Part shown: positions 1 through 9,429 of the stretch, piece after piece
Layout of the letters: every line of letters starts with the position of its first letter
Numbering within the stretch: the first letter of the stretch is position 1
DNA from: Prochlorococcus sp. AG-402-I20
GTDB lineage: Bacteria > Cyanobacteriota > Cyanobacteriia > PCC-6307 > Cyanobiaceae
Length of the DNA: 64,000 nucleotides
Direction of reading: 5' to 3'
NCBI GenBank assembly: GCA_003216975.1
Contig: QCHY01000002.1
Span: 62,001 to 126,000, forward strand
Position numbers and translations under genes: made by a program
Notes under the pieces: model-generated
What the model was told of the DNA's origin: nothing
Seen by the model: only the letters and a program-made list of their open reading frames with translations
Databases searched by the model: none

Positions 1-305
1 ATTACAAAATATATAGCAGCCCCCTCATGCATTGCCTTTGGCCATCTCCAAAAACTTAAAGGTAGTGGAGTAAGATTTATTGGGTTGAAAGATTCGTTTA
101 ACTCTTCTAAACTAGTATCAAATAGTGATGATTGATTTACATCTTGATAGCCGTATTTAAAAATAGGAGATTGATGATTAGTGATTTTCTCTTGCCATTC
201 CTTTATTGTTTTTTTGTCGATAAAGATGTCTTGAAGAGGCTTTATCCCGGAGACAGCAACATCATTATTTTTAAATAAATTATATTGCTTTTCGAAGTTT
301 AGCAT
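1..305 (-). CDS. Partial protein of unknown function (N-terminal 101 residues)
   Basis: The frame is open on the minus strand from an ATG at 305 to the window edge, so the C-terminal part is missing. The visible protein begins MLNFEKQYNLF and is hydrophilic, with no signal peptide or membrane segment. It ends in a Trp- and Pro-rich stretch (TPLPLSFWRWPKAMHEG) that looks like a conserved core motif. I do not recognise the family. The gene is divergent from the DUF1825 gene across about 317 nt. Only a weak AGG lies ahead of the ATG. The open frame of 101 codons without a stop in AT-rich DNA supports coding. Confidence 0.7.
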   Translation of the reverse strand, partial: MLNFEKQYNLFKNNDVAVSGIKPLQDIFIDKKTIKEWQEKITNHQSPIFKYGYQDVNQSSLFDTSLEELNESFNPINLTPLPLSFWRWPKAMHEGAAIYFV

Positions 306-622
306 GTTAAAAAGCCTGAAATTAAAAATAATTTTTAATTAATATTTCATCATGATATGATCAATATTTTATATTATTTTAATTTAGATCAGTTTGATCT
401 TAGCTTGTTAAGCTCAAATTAAAAGTGTTTTTCTTCATTAGTAAGTTTTTATGTAACTTGAGTAAGAATTATATTTTTTTGTTGGTGTGGCTATTTACAC
501 TCCCTAAACAAATGTTTTTATGTAGAAATGGTCTAAGCTTGATACAAGATTTTAATGATACAATCAATGCAAGTCATTGAACTCAAAATCGATCAATTGA
601 TCTTTCAACCAGGGTTAAGGGT
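306..622. other. Intergenic region between divergent genes
   Basis: This very AT-rich stretch of 317 nt separates two divergent genes and must hold both promoters. I see no tRNA, no strong hairpin with a T-tract and no convincing small reading frame in it. No promoter element is clear enough to call. Confidence 0.6.
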
Positions 623-940
623 ATGAGTTTCTTTGAGTCAGAAATTGTTCAGGAAGAGGCAAAAAAACTCTTTACTGATTATCAGAATCTGATGCAATTA
701 GGCTCTGATTATGGAAAATTTGATAGAGAAGGAAAAGTAATGTTTATTGATACTATGGAGAATTTAATGGAGAGGTATAAAGTTTTCATGAAACGATTTG
801 AACTTTCAGAAGATTTTCAGGCGAAAATGACAGTAGAGCAGTTAAAGACTCAGCTGAGTCAATTTGGAATCACTCCTGATCAAATGTTTGATCAGATGAA
901 TAAAACTTTGGTGAGAATGAAATCAGAACTGGATAAATGA
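623..940 (+). CDS. DUF1825 family protein
   Basis: A 105-residue soluble, strongly helical and charged protein starting MSFFESEIVQEEAKKLF. Length and the opening block match the cyanobacteria-restricted DUF1825 family, whose function is not established. There is no signal peptide, membrane segment or cysteine. The ATG follows a weak purine run (CAGGGTTAAGGGT). It lies 26 nt upstream of tyrS in the same direction, so the two may be co-transcribed. The family assignment is from memory of the sequence signature; the role is unknown. Confidence 0.85.
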   Translation: MSFFESEIVQEEAKKLFTDYQNLMQLGSDYGKFDREGKVMFIDTMENLMERYKVFMKRFELSEDFQAKMTVEQLKTQLSQFGITPDQMFDQMNKTLVRMKSELDK

Positions 941-966
941 TTATCAACCTTTTTAATATTTAGACT

Positions 967-2214
967 ATGTTAGATAAATTAAATGAATTACCAGATTTCA
1001 TTTCTAGAGGTTTAGATGATCTTTTCCCCTATGATAATACGAGAGATTCAGATCAAAACTTTCTTAAAAGATTAGAACTTTCAGCCATAGAAAAAAATCC
1101 TTTACGTGTAAAACTTGGAATTGATCCAACAGGAACTGATATTCATTTAGGTCATAGTATTCTTTTTAGAAAATTAAGAGCTTTTCAAAATGAAGGACAT
1201 ACAGCAGTACTTATAATCGGAGATTTTACAGCAAGGATTGGAGACCCAACTGGAAAAAGTAAAACTAGAATTCAGCTTTCAAAAGATGAGGTTGAATCAA
1301 ATTCGTTGAATTATCTTGAACAATTGGGTCTAGGTAAAGACCCCAGCGATTCATTGCTTGATTTTGTAACTCCTGGCCGCTTAGAAATAAGAAGAAATAG
1401 TGAGTGGCTTGAAAATCTTAATTTGTCTAAAATTATAGAACTTTTGTCAAATTCAACAGTTGGTCAAATGCTAGCTAAAGAAGATTTTAGTAATCGATAT
1501 AAATCTGGCACTCCTATATCTCTTCATGAATTTCTCTATCCACTTCTTCAAGGATTTGATTCAGTCGCAATCAATTCTGATGTAGAACTTGGTGGTACAG
1601 ATCAAAAATTTAATATTGCCATGGGAAGAGATTTACAACGAGCTTTTGGACAGAAACCGCAATTTGGAATGCTATTACCAATTTTAGTTGGGCTAGATGG
1701 GACACAAAAAATGAGTAAAAGTTTAAATAATATTGTAGGCATAAATGAAGATTCATTGTCTATGTATTCCAAATTAGAAAAGGTTCCAGATGATTTGGTT
1801 TTGAGTTATTTAAATTTACTAACTAATGAAAACTTAAAAGAGTTGAGTCTAAATCCAAGAGAGCTTCAGAAATTTATGGCTTTAAAAATAACATCTAATT
1901 TTAAAGGAATTGAAGCGGCAAAAAAAGCTCAATTTAACTCTGAAAAATTAGTTTTAGGTACTCAAGATTCTCTTGAGGAAATACCAGAAGCCTCTATCTC
2001 TAATGTGAACTTTCCAGCTAAAGCATTTTATTTATTTAGTAAAATGGAAATGTGTTCAAGTAGCAGTGAAGCAAGAAGACAAATTCTTGGAGGAGGAGTA
2101 AGAATTGATGGAAAAAAAATTGTTGATCCTAATTTTGAGTTTGATACTCCAAAAGATCTCATAGGAAAAATCTTGCAAGTAGGGAAGAAAAAATTTCTTC
2201 GTGTTTCAAATTGA
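967..2214 (+). CDS. tyrS: Tyrosyl-tRNA synthetase
   Basis: Class I aminoacyl-tRNA synthetase that charges tRNA-Tyr with tyrosine in the cytoplasm. The 415 residues show the ATP-binding HLGH signature near residues 60-63 and the KMSKS loop at about 248-252. An S4-like RNA-binding domain closes the C-terminus (about 345-410, with [19 protein letters not shown]). HLGH and the length of about 415 resemble the TyrZ-type branch more than E. coli TyrS; that subtype call is an inference. pyrF starts 9 nt downstream, so both are probably on one transcript. Confidence 0.96.
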   Translation: MLDKLNELPDFISRGLDDLFPYDNTRDSDQNFLKRLELSAIEKNPLRVKLGIDPTGTDIHLGHSILFRKLRAFQNEGHTAVLIIGDFTARIGDPTGKSKTRIQLSKDEVESNSLNYLEQLGLGKDPSDSLLDFVTPGRLEIRRNSEWLENLNLSKIIELLSNSTVGQMLAKEDFSNRYKSGTPISLHEFLYPLLQGFDSVAINSDVELGGTDQKFNIAMGRDLQRAFGQKPQFGMLLPILVGLDGTQKMSKSLNNIVGINEDSLSMYSKLEKVPDDLVLSYLNLLTNENLKELSLNPRELQKFMALKITSNFKGIEAAKKAQFNSEKLVLGTQDSLEEIPEASISNVNFPAKAFYLFSKMEMCSSSSEARRQILGGGVRIDGKKIVDPNFEFDTPKDLIGKILQVGKKKFLRVSN

Positions 2215-2223
2215 TATAATGTT

Positions 2224-2949
2224 ATGACAAATATTGATAATCCAAGCGAAAAAATAATTATTGCCTTAGATGGTATGGATAAGAATAATGTTTTCAATCT
2301 ACTGGAAAAAATACCTGAAGTTATCTGGGTTAAAGTTGGACTCGAGTTATTTGTTAGTGAAGGACCAGAAGTATTGTCATTATTAAGAGATAAGGGAAAA
2401 AAGATATTTCTAGATCTTAAATTTCATGATATTCCCACTACAGTTGCAAGAGCATGTTTTGTCGCATCGCAAACGGGTGCAGAATTTATTTCTTTACATA
2501 CTTGCTCAGGTATAAAGGCTCTTAAGATGGCTAATGAAGCGGCACACGAAGGAGCAGCCAAAGTTAATTTAATGCCACCAAAACTTTTGGGAATTACAAT
2601 CTTGACTAGTTGGACTAGCGAAAGTTTTGCAAGTGATCTATTGATTAATCAATCAATAGATCAACGTGTTAAGCACTTAGCAGAGATTGCATCTAAGTCT
2701 GGTTTAGGAGGATGTGTCTGCAGCCCTAAAGAAGTTCAATTTCTTCGTAAGGTCTATCCTGACACGTTTGAACTGGTAACTCCTGGAATACGTTCATTAG
2801 ATTCAGATATCAACGATCAATCCAGGGTTTCTGATGCATCTGAAGCTATTAAAATGGGAGCTTCAAAATTAGTTATTGGCAGAGCAATCACTAAATCTAA
2901 TGACCCAGCATATATGTTCAAAAGTTTTTGTGATAAAGTTACTATTTAA
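2224..2949 (+). CDS. pyrF: Orotidine 5'-phosphate decarboxylase
   Basis: Last step of de novo UMP synthesis: decarboxylation of orotidine 5'-phosphate. The 241-residue TIM barrel carries the catalytic D-x-K-x-x-D array in LDLKFHDIP (Asp64, Lys66, Asp69). Near the C-terminus, TPGIRS and a phosphate-binding VIGRAI motif are visible. Length is normal for the bacterial group I enzyme. The ATG is 9 nt after the tyrS stop. It converges on plsY with only 4 nt between the two stop codons and no visible terminator. Confidence 0.96.
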   Translation: MTNIDNPSEKIIIALDGMDKNNVFNLLEKIPEVIWVKVGLELFVSEGPEVLSLLRDKGKKIFLDLKFHDIPTTVARACFVASQTGAEFISLHTCSGIKALKMANEAAHEGAAKVNLMPPKLLGITILTSWTSESFASDLLINQSIDQRVKHLAEIASKSGLGGCVCSPKEVQFLRKVYPDTFELVTPGIRSLDSDINDQSRVSDASEAIKMGASKLVIGRAITKSNDPAYMFKSFCDKVTI

Positions 2950-2953
2950 TTTC

Positions 2954-3550
2954 TTATGATTGACCAATTCTTGGCTCTTTCCCTTGGATTAGTCTAATAA
3001 TATTTTCTCTATGTCTCCAAATTACTAAAGACATAGCTAATAGTGAAATAACTAAAAATGGTAACGAAATATTTGTAGTTTCAAAGCTCAAATACATTAT
3101 TAAAGGCAGAGCTAGTGCTGCACTAATACTCGCAAGTGATACTATCCTAAATATTGCAATCATGATGATAAAGATACCTAATGTGGCCAATCCAACTTGC
3201 CATGAAATGCCAAGGAATACCCCTAGCCCTGTCGCTACAGCTTTACCACCTTTCCATTTAAGCCAGGCAGGCCAGATGTGGCCAATTAAAGTTGATAGTC
3301 CCACAGCAACTTGCCATGAATCATTTAGTTGGAAATATTTTGCTAATAAAATAGATAGAACCCCTTTGAAAACATCTAGTAGAAAGACTGTAATTGCTGC
3401 GCGCTTTCCAATATGTCTTAATACATTCGTTGCTCCTGTGGACCCAGATCCTAATGAACGAATATCAATTCCTTTAGCAATCCTTCCAGCTAGATAACCA
3501 CTAGGGAAAGATCCAAATAAATATCCTAAAAGTAGAATTAATAGATTCAA
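2954..3550 (-). CDS. plsY: Acyl-phosphate:glycerol-3-phosphate acyltransferase PlsY
   Basis: Integral membrane enzyme that transfers acyl groups from acyl-phosphate to glycerol-3-phosphate, the first acylation in phospholipid synthesis. The 198 residues form several hydrophobic helices. The three PlsY motifs are visible: GSFPSGYLAGR, GSGSTGATNVLR and the GHIWP...KGGKAVATGLG region. The middle motif is usually GSGN-x-GATN; here a Ser replaces the Asn. It is the last gene of the leftward run from the symporter gene, 20 nt after DUF3086. Confidence 0.95.
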   Translation of the reverse strand: MNLLILLLGYLFGSFPSGYLAGRIAKGIDIRSLGSGSTGATNVLRHIGKRAAITVFLLDVFKGVLSILLAKYFQLNDSWQVAVGLSTLIGHIWPAWLKWKGGKAVATGLGVFLGISWQVGLATLGIFIIMIAIFRIVSLASISAALALPLIMYLSFETTNISLPFLVISLLAMSLVIWRHRENIIRLIQGKEPRIGQS

Positions 3551-3570
3551 AATAATTGCAATAGGAATTT

Positions 3571-4599
3571 TTATATTAATCCATCTTCTTCGTAAATTTC
3601 ATTGGGACTTCCTGCAAAAGCTAGCCAAATAGGAAACTGAAGAATTGGAATTTCTACATTAATTTCAGCCGCATCAATAATTATCAAAGGCAACTCACCT
3701 CTTTCTTCAAGTCGATCTGCTCTTTCAATTAGTCCATCAGATCGCTCGAAAAGGACTATCCCGCTATTTGGCCCGAAATCTTCCCTGTTAAGTCCTAATG
3801 AATCTTGTAGGCATCGTCTCCATTCTCCCAGTCGCTCTGGCTGACTCGCTAAAACCAAAGTTTGAAATTGTTCTCCATACAACTCTCCTAATATTGCAAT
3901 AATCCCTGCTGCAACTAAAGCATTTTTTGATCTGCTCCCTCTACTTGGTTGAGCGCCTCTTCCCCCCATGCTGAAGAACCAGTCTTCAAGCATTTCAATA
4001 TCAATGGATTCAAGACTTCTTCTTAGTTTCCATGGTTCAGCATAGAAATCGGGTTGTTCTAGAAATTGACTAAAGCATCTTCTTATCAAACTCTCGTCAG
4101 GTTTGAAAGTATCTGAAACAGCAGGAATAACTTCAGGCTCTTTAGAAGGCTCCGTTTTTTTATTTTCATCAAGAGGTGAAGGCTTCACTATTACTGGTGG
4201 TACAACAAGTTCTAGTTGCTCTGCTGACTGGGCTAGATCTTGCAAGGCACCAGTTAAATATTCCTGAAAACCTTTAACTTTCCTAGCGATTGCATCAGAT
4301 TGCCCTGTAAATGAGCTTTTAAGTTCAATATTAATTTGTTCTTTCTTTTTGGAAAGTTCCTTTAATTCTTTTTCTAATTGCTCACGTGAAAGCTGAAGAT
4401 CTTTAAGAGCAAGGTCAATTAAAGATTTTGTCTGTGAGTTAGAGATTTTTCGATTATTTTCAGGATTAGAGGTGTTTTGAGATTTAGTGTCATTCTCTAA
4501 TGGCTTTTGGGGTGTATTTTTTAATAAAGAAGAATTTTCTACAGAAATATTCTTTTCTGAATTTTGTTTTTCTTTAAATAGATTTTCTTCGGATTCCAT
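3571..4599 (-). CDS. DUF3086 family protein
   Basis: A 342-residue cytosolic protein. The first 65 residues are polar, Ser/Asn/Lys-rich and probably disordered. Residues about 66-95 form a Glu/Lys/Leu coiled coil (LKDLQLSREQLEKELKELSK). The globular C-terminal part (about 165-340) carries the RRCFSQFLEQPDFYAEPWKLRR block that I associate with cyanobacterial DUF3086. There is no membrane segment or signal. Function is unknown. It sits in a leftward cluster of membrane genes between DUF3119 and plsY, which hints at an envelope or lipid link but does not show one. Confidence 0.82.
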   Translation of the reverse strand: MESEENLFKEKQNSEKNISVENSSLLKNTPQKPLENDTKSQNTSNPENNRKISNSQTKSLIDLALKDLQLSREQLEKELKELSKKKEQINIELKSSFTGQSDAIARKVKGFQEYLTGALQDLAQSAEQLELVVPPVIVKPSPLDENKKTEPSKEPEVIPAVSDTFKPDESLIRRCFSQFLEQPDFYAEPWKLRRSLESIDIEMLEDWFFSMGGRGAQPSRGSRSKNALVAAGIIAILGELYGEQFQTLVLASQPERLGEWRRCLQDSLGLNREDFGPNSGIVLFERSDGLIERADRLEERGELPLIIIDAAEINVEIPILQFPIWLAFAGSPNEIYEEDGLI

Positions 4600-4629
4600 A
4601 TTTCAAAACTTCAATTAAGTTTTAGATTT

Positions 4630-5043
4630 TCATGAGTCTACTGCTTTTTGTATTTCTAAATCCTTGACCCTTAACCTTAGCTGTTCTTCCAATGAGTTGA
4701 CCTCAAAAAGTATTGGTAATAGATGAGGGCTTGCTTCTTCTCTAAAGTAAAGAAAACCTGGCAATTTAGGTAATATAATTCTCCATGCTATCCAATTTTT
4801 AAAAGGAAATCTTCTTAATTCATTCCCAAGTTGCATTACAATTAAATCTTCATTAGTAAATTTTAGTTTTAAGGTAAAAGATTGCAGTAGTAGAAAAAAA
4901 CCAAAACTGCTAATTACAATTGTGGGCCAGGGATGTAATGGTGTTATTAAAAATAATAAGCCCAAACATATGATGAAGATAGGTAAACGATAAGAAGGCG
5001 ATAAAATCACACTATCTTTATCAAGTAGATTTTCAGAAGTCAT
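4630..5043 (-). CDS. DUF3119 family membrane protein
   Basis: A 137-residue protein starting MTSENLLDKDSVI. Two adjacent hydrophobic helices (about residues 20-55) are followed by a basic soluble domain with an ELRRFPFKNW-type block, the picture of cyanobacterial DUF3119. The frame is open further upstream into mlaE, but that extension is basic, unlike the family, and would overlap mlaE by 130 nt. The ATG at 5043 lies 5 nt beyond the mlaE stop, so I chose it. Function is unknown. Position directly after a lipid-transport permease is the only contextual clue. Confidence 0.8.
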   Translation of the reverse strand: MTSENLLDKDSVILSPSYRLPIFIICLGLLFLITPLHPWPTIVISSFGFFLLLQSFTLKLKFTNEDLIVMQLGNELRRFPFKNWIAWRIILPKLPGFLYFREEASPHLLPILFEVNSLEEQLRLRVKDLEIQKAVDS

Positions 5044-5048
5044 GGTTT

Positions 5049-5798
5049 TTAGCCAAAAAGAACTTGTGTAAGCAAAACATCTACTAAAGAAACGGTTATT
5101 AGAGTCATTACTACTGCTCCAGTAGTGCTTGAACCTACTTCTTTTGGACCGCCTCTTGTAGTTAATCCCCATCCGCAAGCAATGATTGCGATTAAGAGAC
5201 CAAACACCAATGCTTTCACAAGCATAAATGGAAGATCAGATGTTACGAGCCATTCTCTTACCGAATTCCAAAATATGCTTGGGGGGATTTGATAGAGAAT
5301 CGTGCTGCTAAATTGACCGCTAAATAAAGCGATAGAAAAAAATAGTAAGCATTGGATTGGAGCCATTACAACCATTGCACATAGCCTTGGCACAACTAGG
5401 TATTCAACTGGATCTGTTTGTAACATAGTAATAGCATCAATTTGCTCAGTAACTTTCATTGTCCCTATTTGAGCTGCATAAGCAGTTGCAACTTTTCCAG
5501 TTAGTAGAGTTGCGGTAAGTAAAGGGGCTATCTCTCTTGCCATGCCAATTGCTAAAAGTCCTCCAACGGCAGAACCTAATCCTTGCTTACTCAATTCTGC
5601 GGCGACTTGAATATTGAAAACTGTTCCTGCCGCAATTCCTGTTATTAGAACAATAAGGAAGCTACTTGGACCTGCTTCCATTAATTGATCTATTAAATCA
5701 GATTTATTGATATTCCATTTGACTATAGATGCAATAGCTTGCCCTCCAATTAACATGCTGCTAAAAAATCTTCTTAGCCAGCGAGGTGAGTAGTTCAT
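5049..5798 (-). CDS. mlaE: MlaE-type ABC transporter permease (Ycf63 family)
   Basis: Membrane subunit of an Mla/TGD-type ABC system that moves phospholipids or other lipids between the cyanobacterial envelope membranes. The 249 residues have about five hydrophobic segments and the family core (LLTATLLTGKVATAYAAQIG, then TEQIDAI and VPRLCAM). The ATPase (MlaF-like) and the substrate-binding MCE subunit (MlaD-like) are not in this window, so the transporter is assembled from dispersed genes. The start overlaps the stop of the upstream symporter gene by 4 nt, which points to translational coupling. Confidence 0.92.
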   Translation of the reverse strand: MNYSPRWLRRFFSSMLIGGQAIASIVKWNINKSDLIDQLMEAGPSSFLIVLITGIAAGTVFNIQVAAELSKQGLGSAVGGLLAIGMAREIAPLLTATLLTGKVATAYAAQIGTMKVTEQIDAITMLQTDPVEYLVVPRLCAMVVMAPIQCLLFFSIALFSGQFSSTILYQIPPSIFWNSVREWLVTSDLPFMLVKALVFGLLIAIIACGWGLTTRGGPKEVGSSTTGAVVMTLITVSLVDVLLTQVLFG

Positions 5799-7198
5799 TG
5801 AATTTTTCTTTTAGGTTTGAAATCTAAACTTCGCCAGGTTTTCATAGTTATTAATCCAGCAATTACTAAGCAAGAAGGTATTAATCCCATGCATAATCTA
5901 ATAGTAATAATTGCGGTTAGAGGTTGATCTAAATCTTCAAAACTTGATAAGCAATTAGTTGATGATTTATATCCTGATAATGATAAAAGAACTCCCAAAA
6001 ATTGAACGCTTAAACCAATACCGATTTTCTGAATAAAAACCATCCATGCTGTATATATTCCTGAAGGTTTTTCTGGATCTTGATCAATAGCATCAGGAAG
6101 TAAAGACCAAGGAATAAGATATGCTGTTGATGCTCCAAATCCTACTAAAACAATTATTGATAAAAGAATGAGCATCTTTATCCCTTCAATATTGCCATAA
6201 GATAATAAATTATTAAGACTGACTCCTTTAGTTATAGGGGGCATAAACATAACTAAAATGCAGGCTAGTATCCATATTTTCCCTCCTTTAAATAGTGCTG
6301 ATATCCTTCCATATTTATTGGAGTAAAAGCTCCAAAACTGTAGACCTAATAGAGTACTAATTTGAAATGGTATTGGTATCCATTTTGAAATTTCTATTGG
6401 AACAAGCATTACTTGCTCAAGATAGATTAATGAAACGGTTTGCATTAATTGTAGTCCGCACCAAAGAAGCAAGTAAAGAGCGATAATTCGTGTAAAAAGT
6501 TTATTATTTAAAATCCTTTTTATTTGCTGATTAAAAGGTTCTGATTGAGAAGTGGGCTTTCTAGCTTTTTTAGCAAATGGGGCTAGTCCCCAGCAAGCAA
6601 TTAAAGTGGTAAAAGTAGCAATAATTCCTGTTACTCTTCCCATTGAAGTATAACCTTCCACTCCTTGGGATAAGAAGCCTGCAGCCACTATTAACCCAGT
6701 GGTCCCAGCGATTATAGATCCAGTAAATCTTGCGGCATTGAGTCTTGTTCTAATAGCTATATTTTCCGTTAGCTCAGTAGACAGTGCGGCAAAAGGTAGA
6801 TTTACAGCTGTATAGGCTGTCATCAACAAAATTGCTGCGAATACGTAATAAGTTGTTTTCGCATCTATTCCTCCTGGAGGAACCCACCACATTGCTGCAA
6901 GAAATAAACCAAGTGGAACAGAACCTCCAATCATCCATGGAAGCCTTGGGCCCCATCTTGACTTGGTGCGATCACTCATCCATCCAATTAGAGGATCATT
7001 TATCGCATCCCAAAGTTTTGAAACCATGAGAAGAGAACCTGCAATAAATGCAGGAATTCCTGCAGCACAAGTGAAAAATAGAAATAGATACGTACCTAAC
7101 TGTATTGCGGCTAAACCTGTTCCAGCATCTCCCATTGCATAAGAGATCATTAGTCTTGTGCGATTATTTCCTTCGTAAAGCGATGTGGACTTATTCAC
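5795..7198 (-). CDS. MFS transporter, sugar:cation symporter (GPH-type)
   Basis: Inner-membrane transporter of 467 residues with 12 predicted hydrophobic helices. The loop after helix 2 reads DAINDPLIGWMSDRTKSRWG, the signature of the glycoside-pentoside-hexuronide:cation symporter group of the major facilitator superfamily. Substrate cannot be read from sequence; a sugar or organic solute is the family expectation. It is the first gene of the leftward cluster with mlaE, DUF3119, DUF3086 and plsY, and overlaps mlaE by 4 nt. The ATG at 7198 gives the short polar N-terminus usual for the family. Confidence 0.88.
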   Translation of the reverse strand: MNKSTSLYEGNNRTRLMISYAMGDAGTGLAAIQLGTYLFLFFTCAAGIPAFIAGSLLMVSKLWDAINDPLIGWMSDRTKSRWGPRLPWMIGGSVPLGLFLAAMWWVPPGGIDAKTTYYVFAAILLMTAYTAVNLPFAALSTELTENIAIRTRLNAARFTGSIIAGTTGLIVAAGFLSQGVEGYTSMGRVTGIIATFTTLIACWGLAPFAKKARKPTSQSEPFNQQIKRILNNKLFTRIIALYLLLWCGLQLMQTVSLIYLEQVMLVPIEISKWIPIPFQISTLLGLQFWSFYSNKYGRISALFKGGKIWILACILVMFMPPITKGVSLNNLLSYGNIEGIKMLILLSIIVLVGFGASTAYLIPWSLLPDAIDQDPEKPSGIYTAWMVFIQKIGIGLSVQFLGVLLSLSGYKSSTNCLSSFEDLDQPLTAIITIRLCMGLIPSCLVIAGLITMKTWRSLDFKPKRKIQ

Positions 7199-7285
7199 TC
7201 TTTTTTGGATAATGGGACTCGCAAGGTAATAATGGAGGAAGCTGAATTAACTTTTACTCCAATTGAGTAGATCTTTAGTTCTAGC

Positions 7286-7356
<71 letters not shown>

Positions 7357-7368
7357 TGATTGTTATTC

Positions 7369-9429
7369 TCATAGCTTTATTTTTTTTGAATACTCGCTGG
7401 AGACCATAAGCACAAGACTGTTACTTTCAATTCGCACATTTGATTGATTCTCTAAAGGTTTTTTTGAGACATTTTTAGTTTTCAAAATAGAGGTGTCAAT
7501 GTATTTTTTCCAAGGAGAAATTGGGGTTGGCAAGTCAAAAACCATTGATTCTTTGTAAGCATTAAAGCCAAGCCAGATTGCTGAGCCTTCATTATTTTTG
7601 TTAATGCTAAATCCAAGAGTATGTGACCAGTCACCCCAGTCAGGTTTATTAACTTTAATACCATGCCACTGAATCCAAAAATGGGATGCTTTGACCTTGG
7701 TATTATCTTTTTGACAATCATAAATACTATCAGGAGTAAAAAACTCAGGTAGTTGTTTCCTTAGAGATATCAGCTTTAATACAAAATCTTTTAAGTCATG
7801 ATCCCAATTCTTCTGATTCCAATCCATCCATCCAAGTTGGTTGTCTTGACACCATGCGTTGTTATTACCTCCTTGGGTTCTACCTACTTCGTCTCCCATT
7901 AAAATCATCGGTACTCCTGGGGATAAAAGGAGTGTTGAAAGTAGATTTCTTTGTTGTTTTTGCCTTAAATTATTTATTTCTTTATTAGTAGTTGGTCCTT
8001 CAACTCCGTAATTATAACTATTATTATTGTTCTCCCCATCTCTATTGTTTTCACCATTTGCAAGGTTATGCTTTTTGTTAAAACTTACTAGATCTTTTAA
8101 TGTGAATCCATCATGAGAAGTTATAAAATTAATACTAAATAGATTTGCTAAATTATTATCATTATATAGTGATTTATTTCCTATTAATCTATCTTTAAGT
8201 GGCCATATTGTGCCTTTTTCCCCTTTCCAAAATCGTCTTATATCATCTCTAAAATGACCATTCCAGGTTCTAAATTCTTTCGCTGGAAAATCACTAAGTT
8301 TGTAAAGCCCTCCACAATCCCAGGGCTCACTGATTAACTTCACATCGCTTAGTTTAGGATCTGCTTCTATTTCTTCAAATAAGGGAGGTTTATCTAAAGG
8401 AATTAAATTTTCGCCCCTGCTCAAAGCAATACCTAAGTCAAAACGAAATCCATCAACACCTAACTCAATTGCCCAGCAACGTAGTGACTCTAATATTAAT
8501 TTTCTAACTAAAGGACGATTAGCGGCAATACTATTTCCACATCCACTCACATCTTGATAATTTTCCTTTTCATCTTGATGGTAGTAAGTTTTTGGACCAA
8601 AATTCTTCCAACTTATACTTGGACCATTTTGATTACCTTCTGTTGTGTGATTATAAACAACATCGATTAATACTTCTAGCTCATTATCGTGGCAAACTTC
8701 TACAAACTGTTTGAATTGTTTTCTTGCTTCTAATGGATTACAACTATCTACAAAACCTTGATGTGGTGTGAACCAATTAATAGGGCTATAACCCCAATAG
8801 TTAACTAGTCCTTCAGGTGCATCACTAGAATCAAAAGCGAATACTGGAAGCAACTCAATAGAAGTTATACCAATACTTTTAAGATAAGGTATCTTTTCAA
8901 TTAAACCTATAAATGTACCTTTCTTACTTTCTCTAATACTTGAATTATTACTTTTAGTAAATCCGCCAACATGTAATTCATAAATAATTGTTTTATTCCA
9001 TGAATGTTTAGGTCTTGGGTGAGATTTGAAATCAAAATAATCTCTTTTAGTTACTACGCCCTTTAGGTAATTACCATAGGCTTTGTTCACTTTTTCTTTT
9101 TGATTCCTTATGTAATTTCCCCATCCTGCAATTGCTCTGGCACATGGATCTAAAACAATATGCTCATCGGCAGTTATTTGTCCTTCTATTGATACTTTGT
9201 ATCCATATAACGTTCCTTCTGTTAGACCCTCTATTTCGATGTGCCAATAATCCCCAGACCTATTTCTTTGATCTAAACATATAGTTTCTTTTGCATACTC
9301 GTCATCTTCATTTTGGAAGATTAGTAATTCTACATTTTTTGCATGTGGTGCTGCGATAGAGAAATTAACCCCATCAAGGGTAATTGAGCTACCCAAAGGC
9401 CATGCTGAACCAACTTTTACTTTTCCCAA
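7369..9429 (-). CDS. glgX: Glycogen debranching enzyme / isoamylase-type alpha-glucosidase
   Basis: Glycoside hydrolase family 13 enzyme that cleaves alpha-1,6 branches of glycogen. The 686 residues start with a CBM48-like module (about 10-110, LGSSITLDGVNFSIAAPHA). The catalytic barrel follows with VYNHTTEG, DGFRFDLG (nucleophile Asp), ISEPWDCGG (acid Glu) and the SHDGF motif (transition-state Asp). Length fits GlgX/isoamylase; the choice between the two names is not secure from sequence. It stands alone, reads leftward, and is separated from HU by 767 nt. Confidence 0.94.
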   Translation of the reverse strand: MGKVKVGSAWPLGSSITLDGVNFSIAAPHAKNVELLIFQNEDDEYAKETICLDQRNRSGDYWHIEIEGLTEGTLYGYKVSIEGQITADEHIVLDPCARAIAGWGNYIRNQKEKVNKAYGNYLKGVVTKRDYFDFKSHPRPKHSWNKTIIYELHVGGFTKSNNSSIRESKKGTFIGLIEKIPYLKSIGITSIELLPVFAFDSSDAPEGLVNYWGYSPINWFTPHQGFVDSCNPLEARKQFKQFVEVCHDNELEVLIDVVYNHTTEGNQNGPSISWKNFGPKTYYHQDEKENYQDVSGCGNSIAANRPLVRKLILESLRCWAIELGVDGFRFDLGIALSRGENLIPLDKPPLFEEIEADPKLSDVKLISEPWDCGGLYKLSDFPAKEFRTWNGHFRDDIRRFWKGEKGTIWPLKDRLIGNKSLYNDNNLANLFSINFITSHDGFTLKDLVSFNKKHNLANGENNRDGENNNNSYNYGVEGPTTNKEINNLRQKQQRNLLSTLLLSPGVPMILMGDEVGRTQGGNNNAWCQDNQLGWMDWNQKNWDHDLKDFVLKLISLRKQLPEFFTPDSIYDCQKDNTKVKASHFWIQWHGIKVNKPDWGDWSHTLGFSINKNNEGSAIWLGFNAYKESMVFDLPTPISPWKKYIDTSILKTKNVSKKPLENQSNVRIESNSLVLMVSSEYSKKIKL

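Noticed and set aside
2028..2297. 89-codon minus-strand frame across the tyrS-pyrF junction
   Set aside because: It is a shadow of two confidently identified genes, with no start signal or motif.
5044..5178. 45-residue extension of the DUF3119 gene
   Set aside because: It overlaps mlaE by 130 nt, is basic and low-complexity, and the family begins at MTSENLL.
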